Position numbers and translations under genes: made by a program. The notes below the pieces were generated by a model, which worked only from the letters and a program-made list of their open reading frames with translations, was not told where the DNA came from and searched no databases. Below are positions 12,301 through 22,500 of a DNA stretch of 64,000 nucleotides, piece after piece. Origin of the DNA: Streptantibioticus silvisoli (GTDB lineage Bacteria > Actinomycetota > Actinomycetes > Streptomycetales > Streptomycetaceae). The stretch covers positions 85,634-149,633 of the forward strand of contig NZ_JAAGKO020000014.1 in the NCBI RefSeq assembly GCF_027947535.2, written 5' to 3'. Each line of letters opens with the position of its first letter. The first letter of the stretch is position 1.

Positions 12301-15300
12301 TCCACGCACGAGCTCACCGGCTGGGTGCTGCGGCAGTTGCAACACTGGCTGGGCGAGGCGAGGTTCGCGTCGATCCCGCTGGTGGTGTCGACCCGGGGCG
12401 CGGTGTCCGTGCACACGGGCGAGCCGGTGACCGACCTGGCCGCGGCCGCGGTGTGGGGTCTCGTGCGGTCGGCGCAGTCGGAGAACCCGGACCGGATCGT
12501 GCTGGTCGACATCGGCACGGGCACGGGCTCCGGCTCCGGCACCGGCGCGGACACGGACACGGACACCGGCACCGGCGCGGACACCGGCACCGGCACAGGC
12601 ACGGACACGGACACCGGCACCGGCACGGACACCGGCACCGGGCTCGACGCCGGTGCGCTGGGCGCGATCCTGGCGTCCGGCGAGCCGCAGTGGGCGGTAC
12701 GCGGCGGGCGGTTCCACACCGCACGGCTCGTCCGGGTCCGGCCGGCCGACGAACTGGTCGCACCGGCAGACGTGCCCTGGCGGCTGGACTCCACGGACAA
12801 GGGCATGCTCGAGAACCTGGTGCTCGCACCGGCTCCGGAGTCGGCCGATCCGCTGGCACACGGGCAGGTTCGCGTCCAGGTCCACGCGGCGGGCCTCAAC
12901 TTCCGCGACGTGCTCAACGCGCTCGACATGGTCAGCGACGTGCGCGCGGCGGGCCCGCTGGGCAGTGAGGTCGCCGGTGTCGTCACGGAGGTCGGTCCCG
13001 GTGTGCCGGACCTGCGGCCCGGCGACCGGGTCATGGGCCTGGCGTTCGGCGCGTTCGGTCCGGTGGCGGTGACCGACCACCGGCTGCTGGCGAGGATCCC
13101 CGAGGGCTGGTCGTTCGCCACCGCGGCGTCGGTTCCCGTCGTGTTCCTGACCGCCTACTACGGGCTGCTGGATCTCGCCGGGCTGGAGCCCGGCGAGTCG
13201 GTGGTGGTCCACGCCGGCGCCGGCGGTGTCGGACTCGCGGCGATCCAGCTGGCACGCCACCGGGGCGCGGAGGTCTACGCCACGGCGAGCGAGGGCAAGT
13301 GGGGTGTTCTACGGGAATGGGGAGTCCCGGCCGAGCGGCTGGCGTCGTCCCGGGATCTCACCTTCCGGGAGCGTTTCCGGGCCGCTACCGCGGATCGGGG
13401 TGTGGACGTGGTCCTGAACTCCCTCGCGGGGGAGTTCGTGGACGCGTCGGTGGATCTGCTGGCTGCGGGCGGGCGGTTCCTGGAGATGGGCAAGACCGAC
13501 ATCCGATCGCCGGAGGACTTCCGTGACCGGCCGTCGAGCTACCGGGCCTTCGACCTGATGGAGGCCGGCGCCGACCGGATCCAGCAGATGCTGCGGGAGC
13601 TGGTGGCGCTGTTCGAGGCCGGCGTGATCCGGCCGCTGCCGGTGGCGGCGTGGGATGTGCGCCGGGCACCGGAGGCGTTCCGGTTCATGAGCCAGGCCAG
13701 GCACGTCGGCAAGCTGGTGCTGACGGTCCCGCAGCCCCTGGCGCAGGCCGGCACCGTGCTGATCACCGGCGCCGGTGGTCTCGGTGGCGTGGTGGCGCGG
13801 CACCTGGTGACCGAGCACGGGGTGCGGAACCTGCTGCTCGTCAGCCGCCGCGGCGCCGCCGCGCCGGGCGCCGCGGAGCTGACCGCCGAACTGGCGGGAC
13901 AAGGGGCCCGGGCGACGTTCGCCGCCTGCGATCTGACCGACAGGCGGGCGCTGGCCGCGGTGGTCGACGCCGTGGGACCGGAGCATCCGCTGACCGCCGT
14001 CGTGCACACAGCCGGGATCTTGGAGGACGGGATCATCGGCTCGCTGTCGCAGGAGCAGCTCGATCGGGTGCTGGCGCCGAAGGTCGACGCGGTCTGGAAC
14101 CTGCACGAACTGACCCGCGCGCACGGCCTGTCCCGGTTCGTGGTGTTCTCCTCGCTGGCCGGACAGGTCGGGAACAGCGGGCAGGGCAACTACGCGGCGG
14201 GCAATGTGTTCCTCGACAGCCTGATGGCGCGCCGCCGCGCCGAGGGGCTGCCCGGGCAGTCGATGGCCTGGGGCGCCTGGACGACCGACGTCGGCCTGGT
14301 GGGGACCCTGTCCGATACGGATCTGCGCCGCATCGCCCGGTCGGCCATGCCGCCGCTGGGTGTGGAGCAGGGCATGAACCTGTTCGACCGGGCGTGGGAC
14401 TCGGGCGCCGCGGTGCTGGGGCTGGCCCGGCTCGACGTCCGGGCGCTGCGCGCCCAGCGGGACATCGCGCCGCTGTGGCGGTCGCTGGCCGGCCACGCGG
14501 CGCGGCGCTCCGCCGACAACACGCAGGGTGGCCGCGACGACTTGGCGCGGCAGCTCACCGGGATGTCCACCGCGGACGGGCTGGCGACCCTCGTCGAGCT
14601 GGTCCGCGAGGCCGCGGCAGCGGTGCTCGGCCACGCGTCGGGCACGCAGATCGATACCGCGCAGCCGTTCACCGAGCTGGGCTTCGACTCGCTGACCGCG
14701 GTCGAGCTGCGCAACCTGCTGCGGGCCAGGACCGGAGCGAGCCTGCCCGCGAGCCTGGTGTTCGACTACCCGACCGTCGGTCACGTCGCGAGGTATCTGG
14801 CGGGCGGGTTCGACGACACCCGCCCGGCCGGCCCGGCTCCGCTGCCGCTACCGGTCCCCGTCACCGACGACCCGATCGTCTTCGTCGGGATGGCGTGCCG
14901 CTTCCCCGGTGGGGTGGCGGATCCGGACGACCTGTGGCAGCTGGTCGCCGACGGAGCCGAGGGCATCACGCCGTTCCCCGCCGACCGCGGCTGGGACCTC
15001 GACGCGGCGCTCGGCGCCTCGGCGACGGGCGAAGGCGGCTTCCTGGCCGGCGTCGGCGAGTTCGACGCGGCGTTCTTCCGGATCTCCCCGCGGGAGGCGC
15101 TGGCCACCGACCCGCAGCAGCGGCTGCTGCTCGAGACCTCCTGGGAGGCGCTGGAACGTGCCGGGATCGACCCGAACTCGCTGGCGGGCAGCCGGACGGG
15201 GGTGTACGTCGGCGCGTATCACATGGGGTACAGCGAACTGGTCGCCCGCGGCGGTGAACAACTGCAGGGCCACCAGATCACCGGTGCCGCGACCAGCGTC

Positions 15301-18300
15301 ATCTCGGGCCGGGTGTCCTACACCCTTGGGCTGGAAGGTCCTGCGGTGAGTGTGGACACGGCGTGTTCGTCGTCGTTGGTGTCGATGCACCTGGCGGCGC
15401 AGGCGTTGCGGTCGGGGGAGTGCTCGCTCGCCCTCGCCGGCGGCGTGTCCGTGATGGCGTCGGCCGACGCGTTCGCCTTGTTCACGATGCAGGGTGGCTT
15501 GGCGGCGGACGGTCGGTGCCGGTCGTTCTCGGATGATGCGGGTGGGACCGGGTGGGCCGAGGGTGTGGGCGTGGTGGTGCTGGAGCGGTTGTCGGACGCC
15601 CGGCGCAACGGCCATGAGGTGTTGGCCGTGTTGCGGTCCAGTGCGGTGAATCAGGATGGTGCGTCGAACGGTTTGACGGCGCCGAATGGTCCGTCGCAGC
15701 AGCGGGTGATCCGGCAGGCGTTGGCGGCGGCGGGTCTGGCCACGTCGGACGTGGACGTGGTGGAGGCGCACGGTACGGGGACGAAGCTCGGTGATCCGAT
15801 CGAGGCGCAGGCGGTGCTGGCGACCTACGGTCAGGATCGGCCGGCGGATCGGCCGTTGTGGCTGGGGTCGTTGAAGTCGAACATCGGGCACGCCCAGGCC
15901 GCCGCCGGCGTGGCGAGCGTGATCAAGATGGTGATGGCCTTGCGGCACGGGGTGCTGCCGAAGACGCTGCACGTGGCCGAGCCGACCACGCAGGTCGACT
16001 GGAGCCAGGGCGAGGTGCGGCTGCTGACCGAGTCCGTCCCGTGGCCGGAGACCGATCACCCGCGACGGGCCGGGGTGTCCGCGTTCGGCGTCAGCGGCAC
16101 CAACGCGCACCTCATCCTCGAAGCGCCCGCCGGCGACGGATCCGGACCGGGCGCCCCGCCCGCGGAGCCGTCCGGTGTCGGCGACTTCGCCGCGGACCCT
16201 GTCGTGCCGTTGGTGGTGTCGGGTAAGTCGGAGGGTGCGGTGCGGGCTCAGGCGGCGCGGTTGGTGGAGTTCTGGGAGGGGTGTCCGTTGGTGGGTGGGG
16301 TGGATGTGGGGTGGTCGTTGGTGGGTTCGCGGGCGGTGTTCGATCATCGGTTGGTGGTGGTGGGTGCTGGTCGGGGTGAGTTGTTGGCGGGGTTGGGTGT
16401 GGGTGCTGTTGGTGGGTCGGGTGTGGGTGTGGTGCGGGGTGTGGCGGGGGTGGGGTGCAGGCCGGTGTTCGTGTTTCCGGGTCAGGGTGCGCAGTGGGTG
16501 GGGATGGGTCGGGAGTTGTTGGTGTCGTCGCCGGTGTTCGCGGGTGCGATGCGTGAGTGCGGTGAGGCGTTGGCGCCGTTCGTGGATTGGTCGTTGGAGC
16601 AGGTGTTGGGTGATGAGGTGGCGTTGGGGCGGGTGGATGTGGTGCAGCCGGTGTTGTGGGCGGTGATGGTGTCGTTGGCGGTGTTGTGGCGGTCGTTCGG
16701 TGTTGAGCCGGCGGCGGTGGTGGGGCATTCGCAGGGTGAGATCGCGGCGGTGTGTGTTGCTGGTGGTTTGTCGTTGGGTGATGGGGCGCGGGTGGTGGCG
16801 TTGCGCAGTCGGGTGATTGCTGAGGAGCTTGCCGGTGGTGGGGGGATGGTGGCTTTGCCGTTGTCGGTGGGTCGGGTTGAGGAGTTGTTGGTGGGGAGGG
16901 TGGGGGTTTCGGTGGCGGCGGTGAATGGGCCGGGGTCGGTGGTGGTGTCGGGTGAGTCGGGTGCGTTGGATTGTCTGGTTGCTGATTGTGAGGGGTTGGG
17001 GGTTCGGGTGCGGCGTATTGCGGTTGATTATGCGTCGCATTCGAGTGTGGTGGAGGGGGTTGAGGAGCGGTTGTTGGCGGATTTGGCTTTGGTTGTTCCG
17101 CGGTCGTCGGTTGTTCCGGTGTTTTCTTCGGTGACGGGTGGGGTGGTGGATACCGGGGAGTGGGATGCGGGTTATTGGTATCGGAATTTGCGGGAGACGG
17201 TGCGGTTCGAGGAGGCGTTGTCGGCTGCGTTGGATGTGGGTGATCGTGTGGTGGTGGAGGTGAGTCCGCATCCGGTTCTGGTGCCGGCCATGCAGGACGT
17301 GGTCGACGGCCGTGAGGGCGCGGTACCCGTCGTGGGTACGCTGCGGCGCGGTGAGGGGTCTTTGCACCGCATGATCACCGCGGCCGGCCAGGTATTCGCC
17401 CATGGCGTGGCCGTGGACTGGACCAAGGTGTTCGCGGGCCGGGACGCCGTGCGGGTACCGCTGCCCACGTACGCGTTTCAGCACGAGCGCTACTGGCCCG
17501 ACCCCGAACCGCTCGCCGCGCAGGTCGCGGTGGATCCGGCCGACGAGCGGTTCTGGGCCTCGGTGGAGCAGCAGGACCTGCGGTCGGTGGCCGAGACGCT
17601 CGGGCTGGACAGCACCGTGGTCGCGGCCATGGTGCCGGCGCTGGCGTCGTGGCGTGCCCGCCGCCGGGACGAGAACGCGGCCGACGGCTGGCGCTACCGG
17701 GAGGCGTGGAAACCACTCGGTGGCAACCACTTCCCGGTGATCTCCGGACGCCGGCTGGTCGTGGTCCCGGCCGGCAAGAGCGACGACGCCTGGGCGAGCC
17801 ACGTGGCCGCCGCGCTCGGCACGGACACCGTCGTGGTGGAGCACGGCGACGACGCGGCGTTGAGCGGCGGGCTGCGGGCCGCGCTCGACGCCGACGTCCC
17901 GGTGACCGCCGTGCTGTCCCTCACCGCGGCGCTGGAACCGGATCCGACCACCGCGCTCGCGGACACCATCGCCCTCCTGCGGGCACTGCGCGACACCGGT
18001 GCGCCGCCACTGTGGGTGGCGACCCGCGGTGCGATCTCGGTCGGCAGCCAGGATCCGGTGACGGCCCCGGGGCAGGGCGCCGCGTGGGGCCTGGGCCGCG
18101 TCGCCGCGCTGGACCAGCCCGGTCTGTGGGGCGGTCTGGTCGACCTGCCCGAGATCCTGGACAAGCGAAGCGCGCGCCTGGCCACCGCGGTGGTGTCGGG
18201 CACCTCGGGTGAGGACCAGGTGGCCGTGCGCCCGTCGGGGTTGTTCGGCCGACGGCTGGTCCACGCGCCGGCGCCCCGGCCCCGTGCCGAGGCGTGGACG

Positions 18301-19506
18301 ACCTCGGGGACGGCGCTGATCACCGGTGGCACCGGCGGGCTGGGCGCGTACGTGGCCCGGTGGCTGGTGGAGCGGGGCAGCGACCACCTGGTGCTGGTGA
18401 GCCGGCGCGGCCCCGACGCCGAGGGCGTGGAACAACTACGGCTGGAACTGGAGGTCGCCGGCGCCGACGTGACGGTGGTGGCGTGCGACGTGACCGACCG
18501 GGCGGCGCTGGCCGACGTGCTCGCCGCCATTCCCGAGGACCGTCCCCTGCGGACAGTCGTGCACGCCGCGGGTGTCGTGGGCGCAACGGCGCCGCTGCCG
18601 TCGATGACCCGGGACCAGCTCGAGTGGCCGGTGCGGGTCAAGGTGGACGGTGCACGGCATCTGGACGAGCTGACCGGTGACCTGGACCTCGACGCGTTCG
18701 TGCTGTTCTCCTCCGGCGCGGCGGCGTGGGGCAGCGGAGGGCAGGCGGGTTACGCCGCGGGCAACGCCTTCCTCGACGCGCTGGCGCAGCACCGCCGTTC
18801 GCAGGGCCGGACCGCGACATCGATCGCCTGGGGGTCGTGGGACGAGGTCGGCATGCTGAGCGGTTCGGGTGTGGCGCAACGGGACCGGCTGGCCGCACTG
18901 GGCGTGCTGCCGATGCGGCCCGAGCTCGCCGTCACCGCGTTGGCGCACGCCGTGCGGGAGGGCGAGACCTCGCTCGTGGTCACGGACATGGACTGGGCGC
19001 GGTTCGCGCCGGTGTTCACCGCGATGCGACCGAGCGCGCTCCTGTCGGACCTGCCGGAGGTCCGGGCGGCGTTGAACGGTGGCGGGCAGCACGCCGAAGC
19101 ACCCGGCGGGTTGCGGGGCCGGCTGACCGGTCTGTCCGGGGCGGACCGTGAACGGGCGGTGCTCGAGCTGGTTCGCGCTTCCGCCGCGGTCGTGCTCGGA
19201 CACGGCTCGGGCACGCGGATTCCGCGGGAGAAACCCTTCAGCGAGCTGGGCTTCGACTCGCTGACCGCGGTCGAGCTGCGGAACCTGCTGCAATCGGAAT
19301 CGGCAGCCGCGCTGCCCGCCAGTGTGGTCTTCGACTATCCGACGGCGGCCCGGCTGGCCCACTACCTCAGCGGCGCCCTGGGACTGGGTACGGCCGGGGA
19401 GGCCGAAGCCGTCGCGGAGCCGCCGACCCTGCCGGACGAAGACGAGAAGGCCCTGCTCACCGCGAACGCGGACGACCTCATCGACCTCGCACTGCGCGAG
19501 GACTGA
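1..19506 (+). CDS. Modular type I polyketide synthase PKS-A (5' partial; modules 1-4)
   Basis: A 6501-residue fragment of a cytosolic assembly-line PKS that extends an acyl chain with malonyl or methylmalonyl units. The frame is open from base 1. The first codon (GTG) is not a start, because the same AT sequence in module 7 continues upstream, so the gene begins left of the window. Domain order is AT-DH-KR-ACP (module 1, broken), KS-AT-DH-KR-ACP (2), KS-AT-DH-ER-KR-ACP (3) and KS-AT-KR-ACP (4). It ends in an acidic C-terminal docking tail ([16 protein letters not shown]) closely resembling that of PKS-B, which should pair with the N-terminal coiled coil of the next protein. The stop is 19 bp before PKS-B, implying co-transcription. 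KS-AT parts of modules 3 and 4 are near-identical copies. Confidence 0.97.
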   Translation: MDWSLEQALGDEVALGRVDVVQPVLWAVMVSLAAVWRSFGVEPAAVVGHSQGEIAAACVAGGLSLADGARVVALRSRAIAEQLTGGGMVALPMPAGQVRDLLADHPEVSLAAINGPSSTVVAGEAGALERLLADCREREIQPRRIAVDYASHSRLVERIEERLLTDLAPITPRPAAIPVFSSVTGERADTASWDARYWYRNLRTTVRFEDALTAALDSGADTVLEVGPHPVLAPAVQDIVDGRESAVVMGTLRRGEGGFPRMVLALAQAYAHGVPVDWAALFAGCDARRVALPTYAFQHERFWPEPATAPADVTAAGLSSAQHPLLGATVQLPQTDGVLFTSRLALRTHPWLADYTVCGVAVLPGTAYVEMAVRAADSVGCDRLEELVLEAPLVLPGQGGVQTQVVVGDADPGTRRRHVAVYARPDGQEEWVRHASGQLSAGGRGLTGTAFDPVTQAWPPPGATPLDTAGFYERLGDDGFAYGPVFRGLTRAWRDGDRILAEIELPEAGRGLAQSFGIHPALLDAALQISAFAGLDGLQFSFTDVVLQASGASRVRVALTRVGPDAAALVVADSTGLPVLSIGSLVMRPLTVGGLSAATGDGAVLELRWSAVPATAATPVDRWRLALPDDAVLAALDGEPTPAAVVLPVSAGPGTVPDAAHEVAGRVLSRLRDWLADGRSADVALVVVTTGAVSTGQDELVTDPAAAAVHALVRSAQAEYPGRIVLLDTDTELDAAGLGLVLATGEPYLALRAGQLHAARLNRVTGAAAAAPALDPAGTVVITGGTGRRGGVLARHLVAGYGVRHLLLVDRRGPATPEAEAVVADLAERGATVSVVACDVTDRAALADVLASVAVQHPVTGVVHAADADDDFAVETLSQQELDGALAPRVEGAWNVHQLTGDLDLAFFVLFSSLDGVTGTAFADALARQRRRDGLPGLSLAWGSWDGERGLSAQQSMDLFDRALRSQHPALVLTRLNLPALRAQAEMPAVWRSLAGTTVRRAADNSRGGGDGLSRRLAGLSAAERDRLLVELVRESAAAVLGHPSGAQIGTDQPFRELGFDSVTAVDLRNSLQAGVGATLPATLVFDYPTVTRLAAHLAEEFGDTAPAPAADGVTRPVAAAPVADDPVVLVGMACRYPGGVTDPDGLWRLVAGGTDGITAFPADRGWDLEALRGTEGPGTGTSATGRGGFLDGAGEFDAAFFRISPREAVATDPQQRLLLEVSWEALEQAGIDPTSLAGSSTGVFAGVYSSNYANLVARGGEHLQGHQITGGAASVISGRVSYTLGLEGPAVSVDTACSSSLVAMHLAAQALRAGECSLALAGGVTVMATADAFVWFTAQGGLSQDGRCRSFSDSADGTGWSEGVGVVVLERMSDARRNGHEVLAVLRSSAVNQDGASNGLTAPNGPSQQRVIRQALAAAGLSASDVDAVEAHGTGTKLGDPIEAQALLATYGRDRVDGQPLWLGSLKSNIGHPQAAAGVGGVIKMVLALRHGILPRTLHVDEPSTQIDWTQGDVRLLTEAIPWPETGRPRRAGVSSFGVSGTNAHVILEAAAGDERRGAPETPAVLTAAVPWALSGRTEEALRAQAARLLDLVEADPAPRPADIGWSLAVSRTAFDHRAVVVGGDREELISGLRALAAGEPGAGTVSGAAQADARLGVLFTGQGAQRVGMARGLYAESPVFAAALDGVLAVLDPLLDRPLCEVMWGQDAELVDETGWAQPALFAVGAALFEVLRAFGVAPDYLLGHSIGEVTAAYVAGVWSLGDACRVVAARARLMQALPSGGAMAAVGMSEAEVADLLPGGVSVAAVNTADSVVLSGPREDVERVTAVAAGRGAKVTRLRVSHAFHSSLMEPMLDEFATVLESVEFRPPRIPIVSNLTGGIAAAQELCSPRYWTEQVRGTVRFADGVRLLADQGVTALVELGPDGVLSGAAHHSCAPGTVVAPVLRHEQDDASAVLSAVARLFVHGVAVDWSAVFAGRGAVRVALPTYAFQHQRFWPDTVAVVADVTSAGLNPAQHPLLGAVVPSPTDDAIVFTSLLSLRTHPWLADHTVGGAAVLPGTAGVELAIRAGDSVGCDRVEELVLRTPLALPATGVVQVQVLVGAADEDARRSFALYARVDGAQEWTQHATGRLGTSARRAGPDPFGPLGQVWPAPEAEEIDVSRFYEQRAEYGPVFQGLTKAWRHGDRILAEVELPESGRDAAQSFGLHPALLDAALQTRALAGGEGVACGFRDVDLLASGAARLRVALTPQGPDEVSLAVADSTGSPVLSIGSVTLRPPEALGTVADTGDRSLLEVSWVPTPGGAAPVDRWTVVGPADPVPAPEEGAVALLRASGDPAPVVDSTHELTAEVLRRLQQWPTDPAGSPLIVWTRGAVTTAPGDPVTDLAAAAVWGLVRSAQTEDPGRFVLLDTDTDSGPLDATVLGDVLAAGEPQLALRGGRLLAARLIRAGAGDGPAPVLDPEGTVVVTGGTGGLGALAARHLVTGHGARNLLLVSRRGATAPGAQELLAELGAFGATVVVAACDAADRQALAEVLAEVPPEHPVTGVVHVAGVVDDGVLASLSREQLDRVLAPKVDAAWNLHSLTRDLSFFVAFSSLGGLLGGGGQANYAAGNTFLDALMQQRRQQGQPGMSLAWGPWSTEHGMVSSLSGTDRRRIARSATPPMSVEQGMELFDRALRADRPLLAPTRLDMATLRAQRDITPLWRSLAGAAARRVADNTDGGGDGLGRRLAGLSGADRLEALADLVREAAVTVLGHAPGERFDIAQPFRELGFDSLTAVELRNLLQARTGVALAASLVFDHPTVGHVARYLAAEFGTQPAEAVVAPALVSVTDDPIVLVGMGCRFPGGVSGPDDLWRLVAEGTDGVTPFPVDRGWDLDSLLGSGGPGTGTSATGEGGFLPESGEFDAAFFRISPREALATDPQQRLLLEVSWEALEHAGIDPSSLAGSATGVFTGVYQTGYAELVARGEEQLQGHLLTGAAGSVVSGRVAYTFGFEGPAVSVDTACSSSLVSMHLAAQALRSGECSLALAGGVTVMAAADMFVRFTMQGGLAADGRCRSFSDDAGGTGWAEGVGVVVLERLSDARRNGHEVLAVLRSSAVNQDGASNGLTAPNGPSQQRVIRQALAAAGLATSDVDVVEAHGTGTRLGDPIEAQAVLATYGQDRPADRPLWLGSLKSNIGHAQAAAGVGGVIKMVMALRHGVLPKTLHVAEPTTQVDWSQGNVRLLAEAMPWPETDHPRRAGVSAFGVSGTNAHVILEAPAEACADEPPAVEPLAVEPPAVQTPAVGTVAGEEAAEADRVVPLVVSGKSEGAVRAQAARLVEFWEGCPLVGGVDVGWSLVGSRAVFDHRLVVVGAGRGELLAGLGVGAVGGSGVGVVRGVAGVGCRPVFVFPGQGAQWVGMGRELLVSSPVFAGAMRECGEALAPFVDWSLEQVLGDEVALGRVDVVQPVLWAVMVSLAVLWRSFGVEPAAVVGHSQGEIAAVCVAGGLSLGDGARVVALRSRVIAEELAGGGGMVALPLSVGRVEELLVGRVGVSVAAVNGPGSVVVSGESGALDCLVADCEGLGVRVRRIAVDYASHSSVVEGVEGRLLADLAVVVPRSSVVPVFSSVTGGVVDTGEWDAGYWYRNLRETVRFEEALSAALDVGDRVVVEVSPHPVLVPAMQDVVDGREGAVPVVGTLRRGEGSLHRMITAAGQVYAHGVAVDWTTMFADSGARRVQLPTYAFQHQRFWPQSAGGTTDVGAAGLTAAEHPLLGAMLSLPQNDEVVFTSRLSVRTHPWLADHTVRDAVLFPGAGYVELAIRAADSVGCDRLDELVLEAPLVLPASGGAQVQVVAGADDAERCGVTVYARVDGEETWTRHATGVVSASAAGDGADDAFEPFTREWPAADAVPLETEQFYQQLADGGFLRYGPVFQGLRKAWRSGERILAEVELPESARASAESFGIHPALLDAALHTTVFAGLDAAEQGGLPFSFTDVRLRASGASRLRVVLTRTGPDQVAIAVADSAGAPVLSIGSLAVRAFASDGLTAGAGDGAVLRTQWLETGPGAGDPTVDWVTVAPRGADHPDLSAVGAALDAGRPAPGAVVLAVAGGPDPVVRSTHELTGWVLRQLQHWLGEARFASIPLVVSTRGAVSVHTGEPVTDLAAAAVWGLVRSAQSENPDRIVLVDIGTGTGSGSGTGADTDTDTGTGADTGTGTGTDTDTGTGTDTGTGLDAGALGAILASGEPQWAVRGGRFHTARLVRVRPADELVAPADVPWRLDSTDKGMLENLVLAPAPESADPLAHGQVRVQVHAAGLNFRDVLNALDMVSDVRAAGPLGSEVAGVVTEVGPGVPDLRPGDRVMGLAFGAFGPVAVTDHRLLARIPEGWSFATAASVPVVFLTAYYGLLDLAGLEPGESVVVHAGAGGVGLAAIQLARHRGAEVYATASEGKWGVLREWGVPAERLASSRDLTFRERFRAATADRGVDVVLNSLAGEFVDASVDLLAAGGRFLEMGKTDIRSPEDFRDRPSSYRAFDLMEAGADRIQQMLRELVALFEAGVIRPLPVAAWDVRRAPEAFRFMSQARHVGKLVLTVPQPLAQAGTVLITGAGGLGGVVARHLVTEHGVRNLLLVSRRGAAAPGAAELTAELAGQGARATFAACDLTDRRALAAVVDAVGPEHPLTAVVHTAGILEDGIIGSLSQEQLDRVLAPKVDAVWNLHELTRAHGLSRFVVFSSLAGQVGNSGQGNYAAGNVFLDSLMARRRAEGLPGQSMAWGAWTTDVGLVGTLSDTDLRRIARSAMPPLGVEQGMNLFDRAWDSGAAVLGLARLDVRALRAQRDIAPLWRSLAGHAARRSADNTQGGRDDLARQLTGMSTADGLATLVELVREAAAAVLGHASGTQIDTAQPFTELGFDSLTAVELRNLLRARTGASLPASLVFDYPTVGHVARYLAGGFDDTRPAGPAPLPLPVPVTDDPIVFVGMACRFPGGVADPDDLWQLVADGAEGITPFPADRGWDLDAALGASATGEGGFLAGVGEFDAAFFRISPREALATDPQQRLLLETSWEALERAGIDPNSLAGSRTGVYVGAYHMGYSELVARGGEQLQGHQITGAATSVISGRVSYTLGLEGPAVSVDTACSSSLVSMHLAAQALRSGECSLALAGGVSVMASADAFALFTMQGGLAADGRCRSFSDDAGGTGWAEGVGVVVLERLSDARRNGHEVLAVLRSSAVNQDGASNGLTAPNGPSQQRVIRQALAAAGLATSDVDVVEAHGTGTKLGDPIEAQAVLATYGQDRPADRPLWLGSLKSNIGHAQAAAGVASVIKMVMALRHGVLPKTLHVAEPTTQVDWSQGEVRLLTESVPWPETDHPRRAGVSAFGVSGTNAHLILEAPAGDGSGPGAPPAEPSGVGDFAADPVVPLVVSGKSEGAVRAQAARLVEFWEGCPLVGGVDVGWSLVGSRAVFDHRLVVVGAGRGELLAGLGVGAVGGSGVGVVRGVAGVGCRPVFVFPGQGAQWVGMGRELLVSSPVFAGAMRECGEALAPFVDWSLEQVLGDEVALGRVDVVQPVLWAVMVSLAVLWRSFGVEPAAVVGHSQGEIAAVCVAGGLSLGDGARVVALRSRVIAEELAGGGGMVALPLSVGRVEELLVGRVGVSVAAVNGPGSVVVSGESGALDCLVADCEGLGVRVRRIAVDYASHSSVVEGVEERLLADLALVVPRSSVVPVFSSVTGGVVDTGEWDAGYWYRNLRETVRFEEALSAALDVGDRVVVEVSPHPVLVPAMQDVVDGREGAVPVVGTLRRGEGSLHRMITAAGQVFAHGVAVDWTKVFAGRDAVRVPLPTYAFQHERYWPDPEPLAAQVAVDPADERFWASVEQQDLRSVAETLGLDSTVVAAMVPALASWRARRRDENAADGWRYREAWKPLGGNHFPVISGRRLVVVPAGKSDDAWASHVAAALGTDTVVVEHGDDAALSGGLRAALDADVPVTAVLSLTAALEPDPTTALADTIALLRALRDTGAPPLWVATRGAISVGSQDPVTAPGQGAAWGLGRVAALDQPGLWGGLVDLPEILDKRSARLATAVVSGTSGEDQVAVRPSGLFGRRLVHAPAPRPRAEAWTTSGTALITGGTGGLGAYVARWLVERGSDHLVLVSRRGPDAEGVEQLRLELEVAGADVTVVACDVTDRAALADVLAAIPEDRPLRTVVHAAGVVGATAPLPSMTRDQLEWPVRVKVDGARHLDELTGDLDLDAFVLFSSGAAAWGSGGQAGYAAGNAFLDALAQHRRSQGRTATSIAWGSWDEVGMLSGSGVAQRDRLAALGVLPMRPELAVTALAHAVREGETSLVVTDMDWARFAPVFTAMRPSALLSDLPEVRAALNGGGQHAEAPGGLRGRLTGLSGADRERAVLELVRASAAVVLGHGSGTRIPREKPFSELGFDSLTAVELRNLLQSESAAALPASVVFDYPTAARLAHYLSGALGLGTAGEAEAVAEPPTLPDEDEKALLTANADDLIDLALRED
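3376..8460 (+). other. PKS module 2: KS-AT(malonyl)-DH-KR-ACP
   Basis: KS with Cys1298 in DTACSSS, plus EAHGTGT and KSNIGH. The AT has GHSIGE (Ser1748) and HAFH (1845-1848), so malonyl. The DH keeps His2050 in an intact HxxxGxxxxP motif and Asp2214. The KR (about 7390-7950) has an intact NADPH site, the VVDD motif of B-type KRs, and [12 protein letters not shown] Ser2776. Expected outcome: an alpha,beta-double bond without a methyl branch. Confidence 0.93.
9802..9861 (+). repeat. Four tandem 15-bp repeats in the module 3 KS-AT linker
   Basis: Four consecutive copies of GAACCCCCGGCTGTC and close variants (9802, 9817, 9832, 9847), encoding [15 protein letters not shown] and QTPAV. They lengthen the Pro/Ala-rich hinge after the KS. 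In-frame slippage in a flexible linker is the simplest origin. Confidence 0.9.
9905..11123 (+). repeat. AT segment near-identical to 16205-17423 (copy 1)
   Basis: This 1.2-kb block covers the KS-AT linker and AT of module 3. It matches the block 6300 bp downstream base for base, with only scattered differences. Wobble positions are unusually rich in T and G (GGT, GTT, TTG) compared with the C-ending codons on either side, so the block looks like a transplanted AT patch later copied between modules. Confidence 0.9.
12514..12642 (+). repeat. Gly-Thr/Asp-Thr coding repeat (43 residues)
   Basis: A 129-bp run of ACG/ACC, GGC and GAC codons gives residues 4172-4214 consisting only of Gly, Thr, Asp, Ser and Ala, mostly GT and DT dipeptides. 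Sister modules have just a few residues here (for example DTDTDSG in module 2, DTGTGTE in module 9). This is an expanded surface loop of the structural KR half between DH and ER; frame is kept. Confidence 0.95.
14863..19380 (+). other. PKS module 4: KS-AT(methylmalonyl)-KR(A-type)-ACP
   Basis: KS Cys5122; the segment before [12 protein letters not shown] sequence is shorter than in other modules. AT Ser5577 and YASH from Tyr5677, nearly identical to module 3. No DH: AT is followed by an [10 protein letters not shown] dimerisation element and then the KR (about 18307-18860). The KR has Trp6243 and no LDD motif, the A-type pattern, with catalytic Tyr6251 in [11 protein letters not shown] Ser6420. 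Expected outcome: an L-configured beta-hydroxyl next to a methyl branch. Confidence 0.92.
16205..17423 (+). repeat. AT segment near-identical to 9905-11123 (copy 2)
   Basis: Second copy of the duplicated AT patch, in module 4, at a constant offset of 6300 bp. Identity decays abruptly after GTGGACTGGAC near 17423. The preceding KS regions of modules 3 and 4 (about 8990-9770 and 15340-16130) are also very similar, so a larger KS-AT tract may have been converted. Confidence 0.9.
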
Positions 19507-19515
19507 CCGGAACCT

Positions 19516-19519
19516 GGAG
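19516..19519 (+). promoter_or_regulatory. Ribosome binding site that sets the PKS-B start
   Basis: GGAG lies 6 nt before ATG 19526. The reading frame is open further upstream to 19322, inside PKS-A, but the protein from 19526 begins with a typical PKS N-terminal docking coiled coil. That fixes the start and rejects the longer frame. Confidence 0.9.
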
Positions 19520-19525
19520 TTCACG

Positions 19526-22500
19526 ATGACCGCGTCTGTGGAGAAACTGACGGAGGCCCTGCGTGCTTCACTGCTGGCCAACAAACGGCTGAAGCAGGAG
19601 AACAAAACCCTGACCGGGGTGGCGCACGACCCGGTCGTCCTCGTCGGGATGGCGTGCCGGTTCCCGGGCGGTGTGCGGGGGCCGGAGGACCTGTGGCGGC
19701 TGGTCGCCAACGGAGCCGAGGGCATCGGCCCGTTCCCCCGGGACCGAAGCTGGGACCTCGACGCCCTGCTGGGCACCGACGGCCCCGGCTCCGGGATCTC
19801 GGCGACGGGCGAGGGCGGGTTCCTCGACGGGCCGGGTGACTTCGACGCGGCGTTCTTCCGGATGTCGCCGCGGGAGGCGCTGGCGACCGATCCGCAGCAG
19901 CGGCTGCTGCTGGAGGTCTCGTGGGAGGCGCTGGAACACGCCGGGATCGATCCCTTGTCGCTGGCCGGGAGCCGGACCGGGGTGTTCGCCGGCGTCTACC
20001 AGTCCGGCTACAACGAACTGCTCTCGCGTGCCGACGAGCAACTGCGCGGTCACCAGATCACCGGTGGCGCGCCGAGCGTGATCTCCGGCCGGGTCTCCTA
20101 CACCCTCGGGCTGGAGGGCCCCGCGGTCAGCGTGGACACCGGCTGCTCCTCGTCCCTGGTCTCGATGCACCTGGCCGCCCAGGCACTGCGGGCGGGGGAG
20201 TGCACACTGGCGCTGGCCGGCGGGGTCGCGGTGATGGCCGCCTCCGACGCGTTCGTCGGGTTCACGGCGCAGGGCGGCCTCGCCACCGACGGCCGGTGCA
20301 AGTCCTTCGCCGACGCCGCCGACGGAACGGGATGGTCCGAGGGCGTCGGGATCGTGGTGATGGAGCGGCTGTCCGACGCCCGCCGCCACGGCCACGAGGT
20401 GCTGGCGGTGTTGCGTTCGAGCGCGACCAACCAGGACGGCGCCTCCAACGGCCTGACCGCGCCGAACGGTCCGTCGCAGCAACGCGTGATCCGGCAGGCG
20501 CTGACCGCCGCCGGTCTGTCCACCTCGGACATCGACGCGGTGGAGGCCCACGGCACGGGAACGAGACTGGGTGACCCGATCGAGGCGCAGGCGCTGCTGG
20601 CGACCTACGGTCAGGACCGCCCCGAGGGCCGGCCGCTGTGGCTCGGCTCGCTGAAGTCCAACATCGGCCACACCCAGGCGGCCGCCGGTGTCGGTGGCGT
20701 GATCAAGATGGTCATGGCGCTGCGGCACGCAGTGCTGCCGAAGACGCTGCACGTGGACGCGCCGACCACCCAGGTCGACTGGACCCAGGGCGACGTGCGC
20801 CTGCTGACCGAATCCCGGCCCTGGCCCGAAAGCGGCCACCCCCGGCGGGTCGGGGTGTCGTCGTTCGGCGTCAGCGGAACGAACGCGCACGTGATCCTCG
20901 AAGCGCCCGCCGGCGCCGGCCCGTCCGCCGCCGCCCCGGTTGGCCCCGGTGTTTTCGGCGCCGCGGGCGTGGTGCCCTGGATCGTGTCGGGGAAGACCGA
21001 GGACGCGTTGCGCGCTCAGGCGGCGAAACTGCTGGCGCATCTGACAGCGGATCCGGCGCCGGATCCGGTCGACGTGGGCTGGTCGTTGCTCACCGCACGG
21101 GCGAGGTTCGAGCACCGCGCCGTGCTGCTGGGCACCGAGCGCGACACATTGCTGACCGGGCTGAGGGCTGTCGCGGCCGGTGAATCCGCTCCGGGGGTGA
21201 CGGTCGGCATCGCGGCCGAGGACAACCGGCTGGGCGTGCTGTTCACGGGGCAGGGTGCGCAGCGGGTGGGGATGGCCCGTGAGTTGTACGACGGTTCGCC
21301 GGTGTTCGCGGGAGCGTTGGACGAGGTTCTCGCCGCGCTGGATCCGTTGCTGGACCGGCCGTTGCGTGAGGTGATGTGGGGCCGGGACGCGGAGCTGATC
21401 CATGAGACGGGGTGGGCGCAGCCGGCGTTGTTCGCGGTCGAGGCGGCGTTGTTCGAGGTGCTGCGCGCCGTCGGCGTGACCCCGGATTTTCTGCTCGGGC
21501 ATTCGATCGGTGAGGTGACGGCCGCCTACGTCGCCGGGGTGTGGTCGCTCGGTGACGCGTGCCGGGTGGTCGCGGCGCGGGCGCGGTTGATGCAAGCGCT
21601 GCCGTCGGGTGGGGCGATGGCGGCGATGTCGCTGCCGGAGGCCGAAGTCGTCGGGCTGCTGCCGGAGAGCGTGTCGGTCGCGGCGGTCAACACCGCGGAT
21701 TCGGTGGTGGTCTCCGGGCCGCGCGAAGCCGTGGACGGTGTCGTCGAGGTCGTGTCCGGGCAGGGGCACCGGGTGTCGCGGCTGCGGGTGTCGCACGCGT
21801 TCCATTCGTCGTTGATGGAGCCGATGCTGGCGCAGTTCCAGCAGGTTCTGGAGTCGGTGAGCTTCGCGCCGCCGCGGATCGCGGTGGTGTCGAACCTGAC
21901 CGGGGTCCGGGCGACGGACGGCGAGTTGTGTTCCCCGCAGTACTGGACCCGTCAGGTGCGGTCGGCGGTGCGGTTCGCCGATGGCGTGCGCTGGTTGGGC
22001 GAACAAGGTGTCACGGCGCTGGTCGAGCTCGGGCCGGACGCGGTGCTGTCGGGCCTGGCACGGCAGAGCTGCCCGCCGCAGACCGTCGTCGTGCCGTTGC
22101 TGCGCCGCGAACAGGACGACGTGCCGGCCCTGGCGTCGGCGTTGGCTCGGCTGTGCGCGCAGGGCGTCGAGGTGGACTGGACCACGCTGTTCGCCGGCCG
22201 TGCCGTCACGCGGGTGCCGCTGCCGACCTACGCCTTCCGGCACCAGCGGTACTGGCGCACCTCCGGCGGTTCGGCCGACGTCCCGGCGGCCGGCCTGACG
22301 GCGGCGGAGCATCCGCTGCTGGGCGCGATGCTGTCGTTGCCGCAGACGGACGGGCTGGTGTTCACCAGCCGGCTCTCGGTGCGCGCCCACCCCTGGCTCG
22401 CGGATCACGCGGTGCGCGGCGCCGTGGTGTTCCCCGGCGCCGGTCTCGTGGAGCTGGTGATCCGCGCCGGCGACAGCGCCGGCTGCGACCGGCTCGACGA

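Larger units (their letters stand above)
8503..14815 (+). other. PKS module 3: KS-AT(methylmalonyl)-DH-ER-KR-ACP
   Basis: KS Cys3007. AT Ser3477 in GHSQGE and YASH (3577-3580), so methylmalonyl. DH His3784 is present, but the Gly of HxxxGxxxxP is Asp. The ER (about 12748-13730) has [13 protein letters not shown], and Val4311 at the position where Tyr marks 2S-methyl products, so a 2R methyl is expected. The KR is B-type (ILED) with [12 protein letters not shown] Ser4897. A 43-residue Gly/Thr/Asp repeat lies between DH and ER. Expected outcome: fully reduced, methyl-branched unit. Confidence 0.92.

Noticed and set aside
19322..19525. Upstream extension of PKS-B to 19322
   Set aside because: It overlaps the ACP of PKS-A in another frame and has no PKS-like sequence; ATG 19526 has a good ribosome binding site and begins the docking helix.
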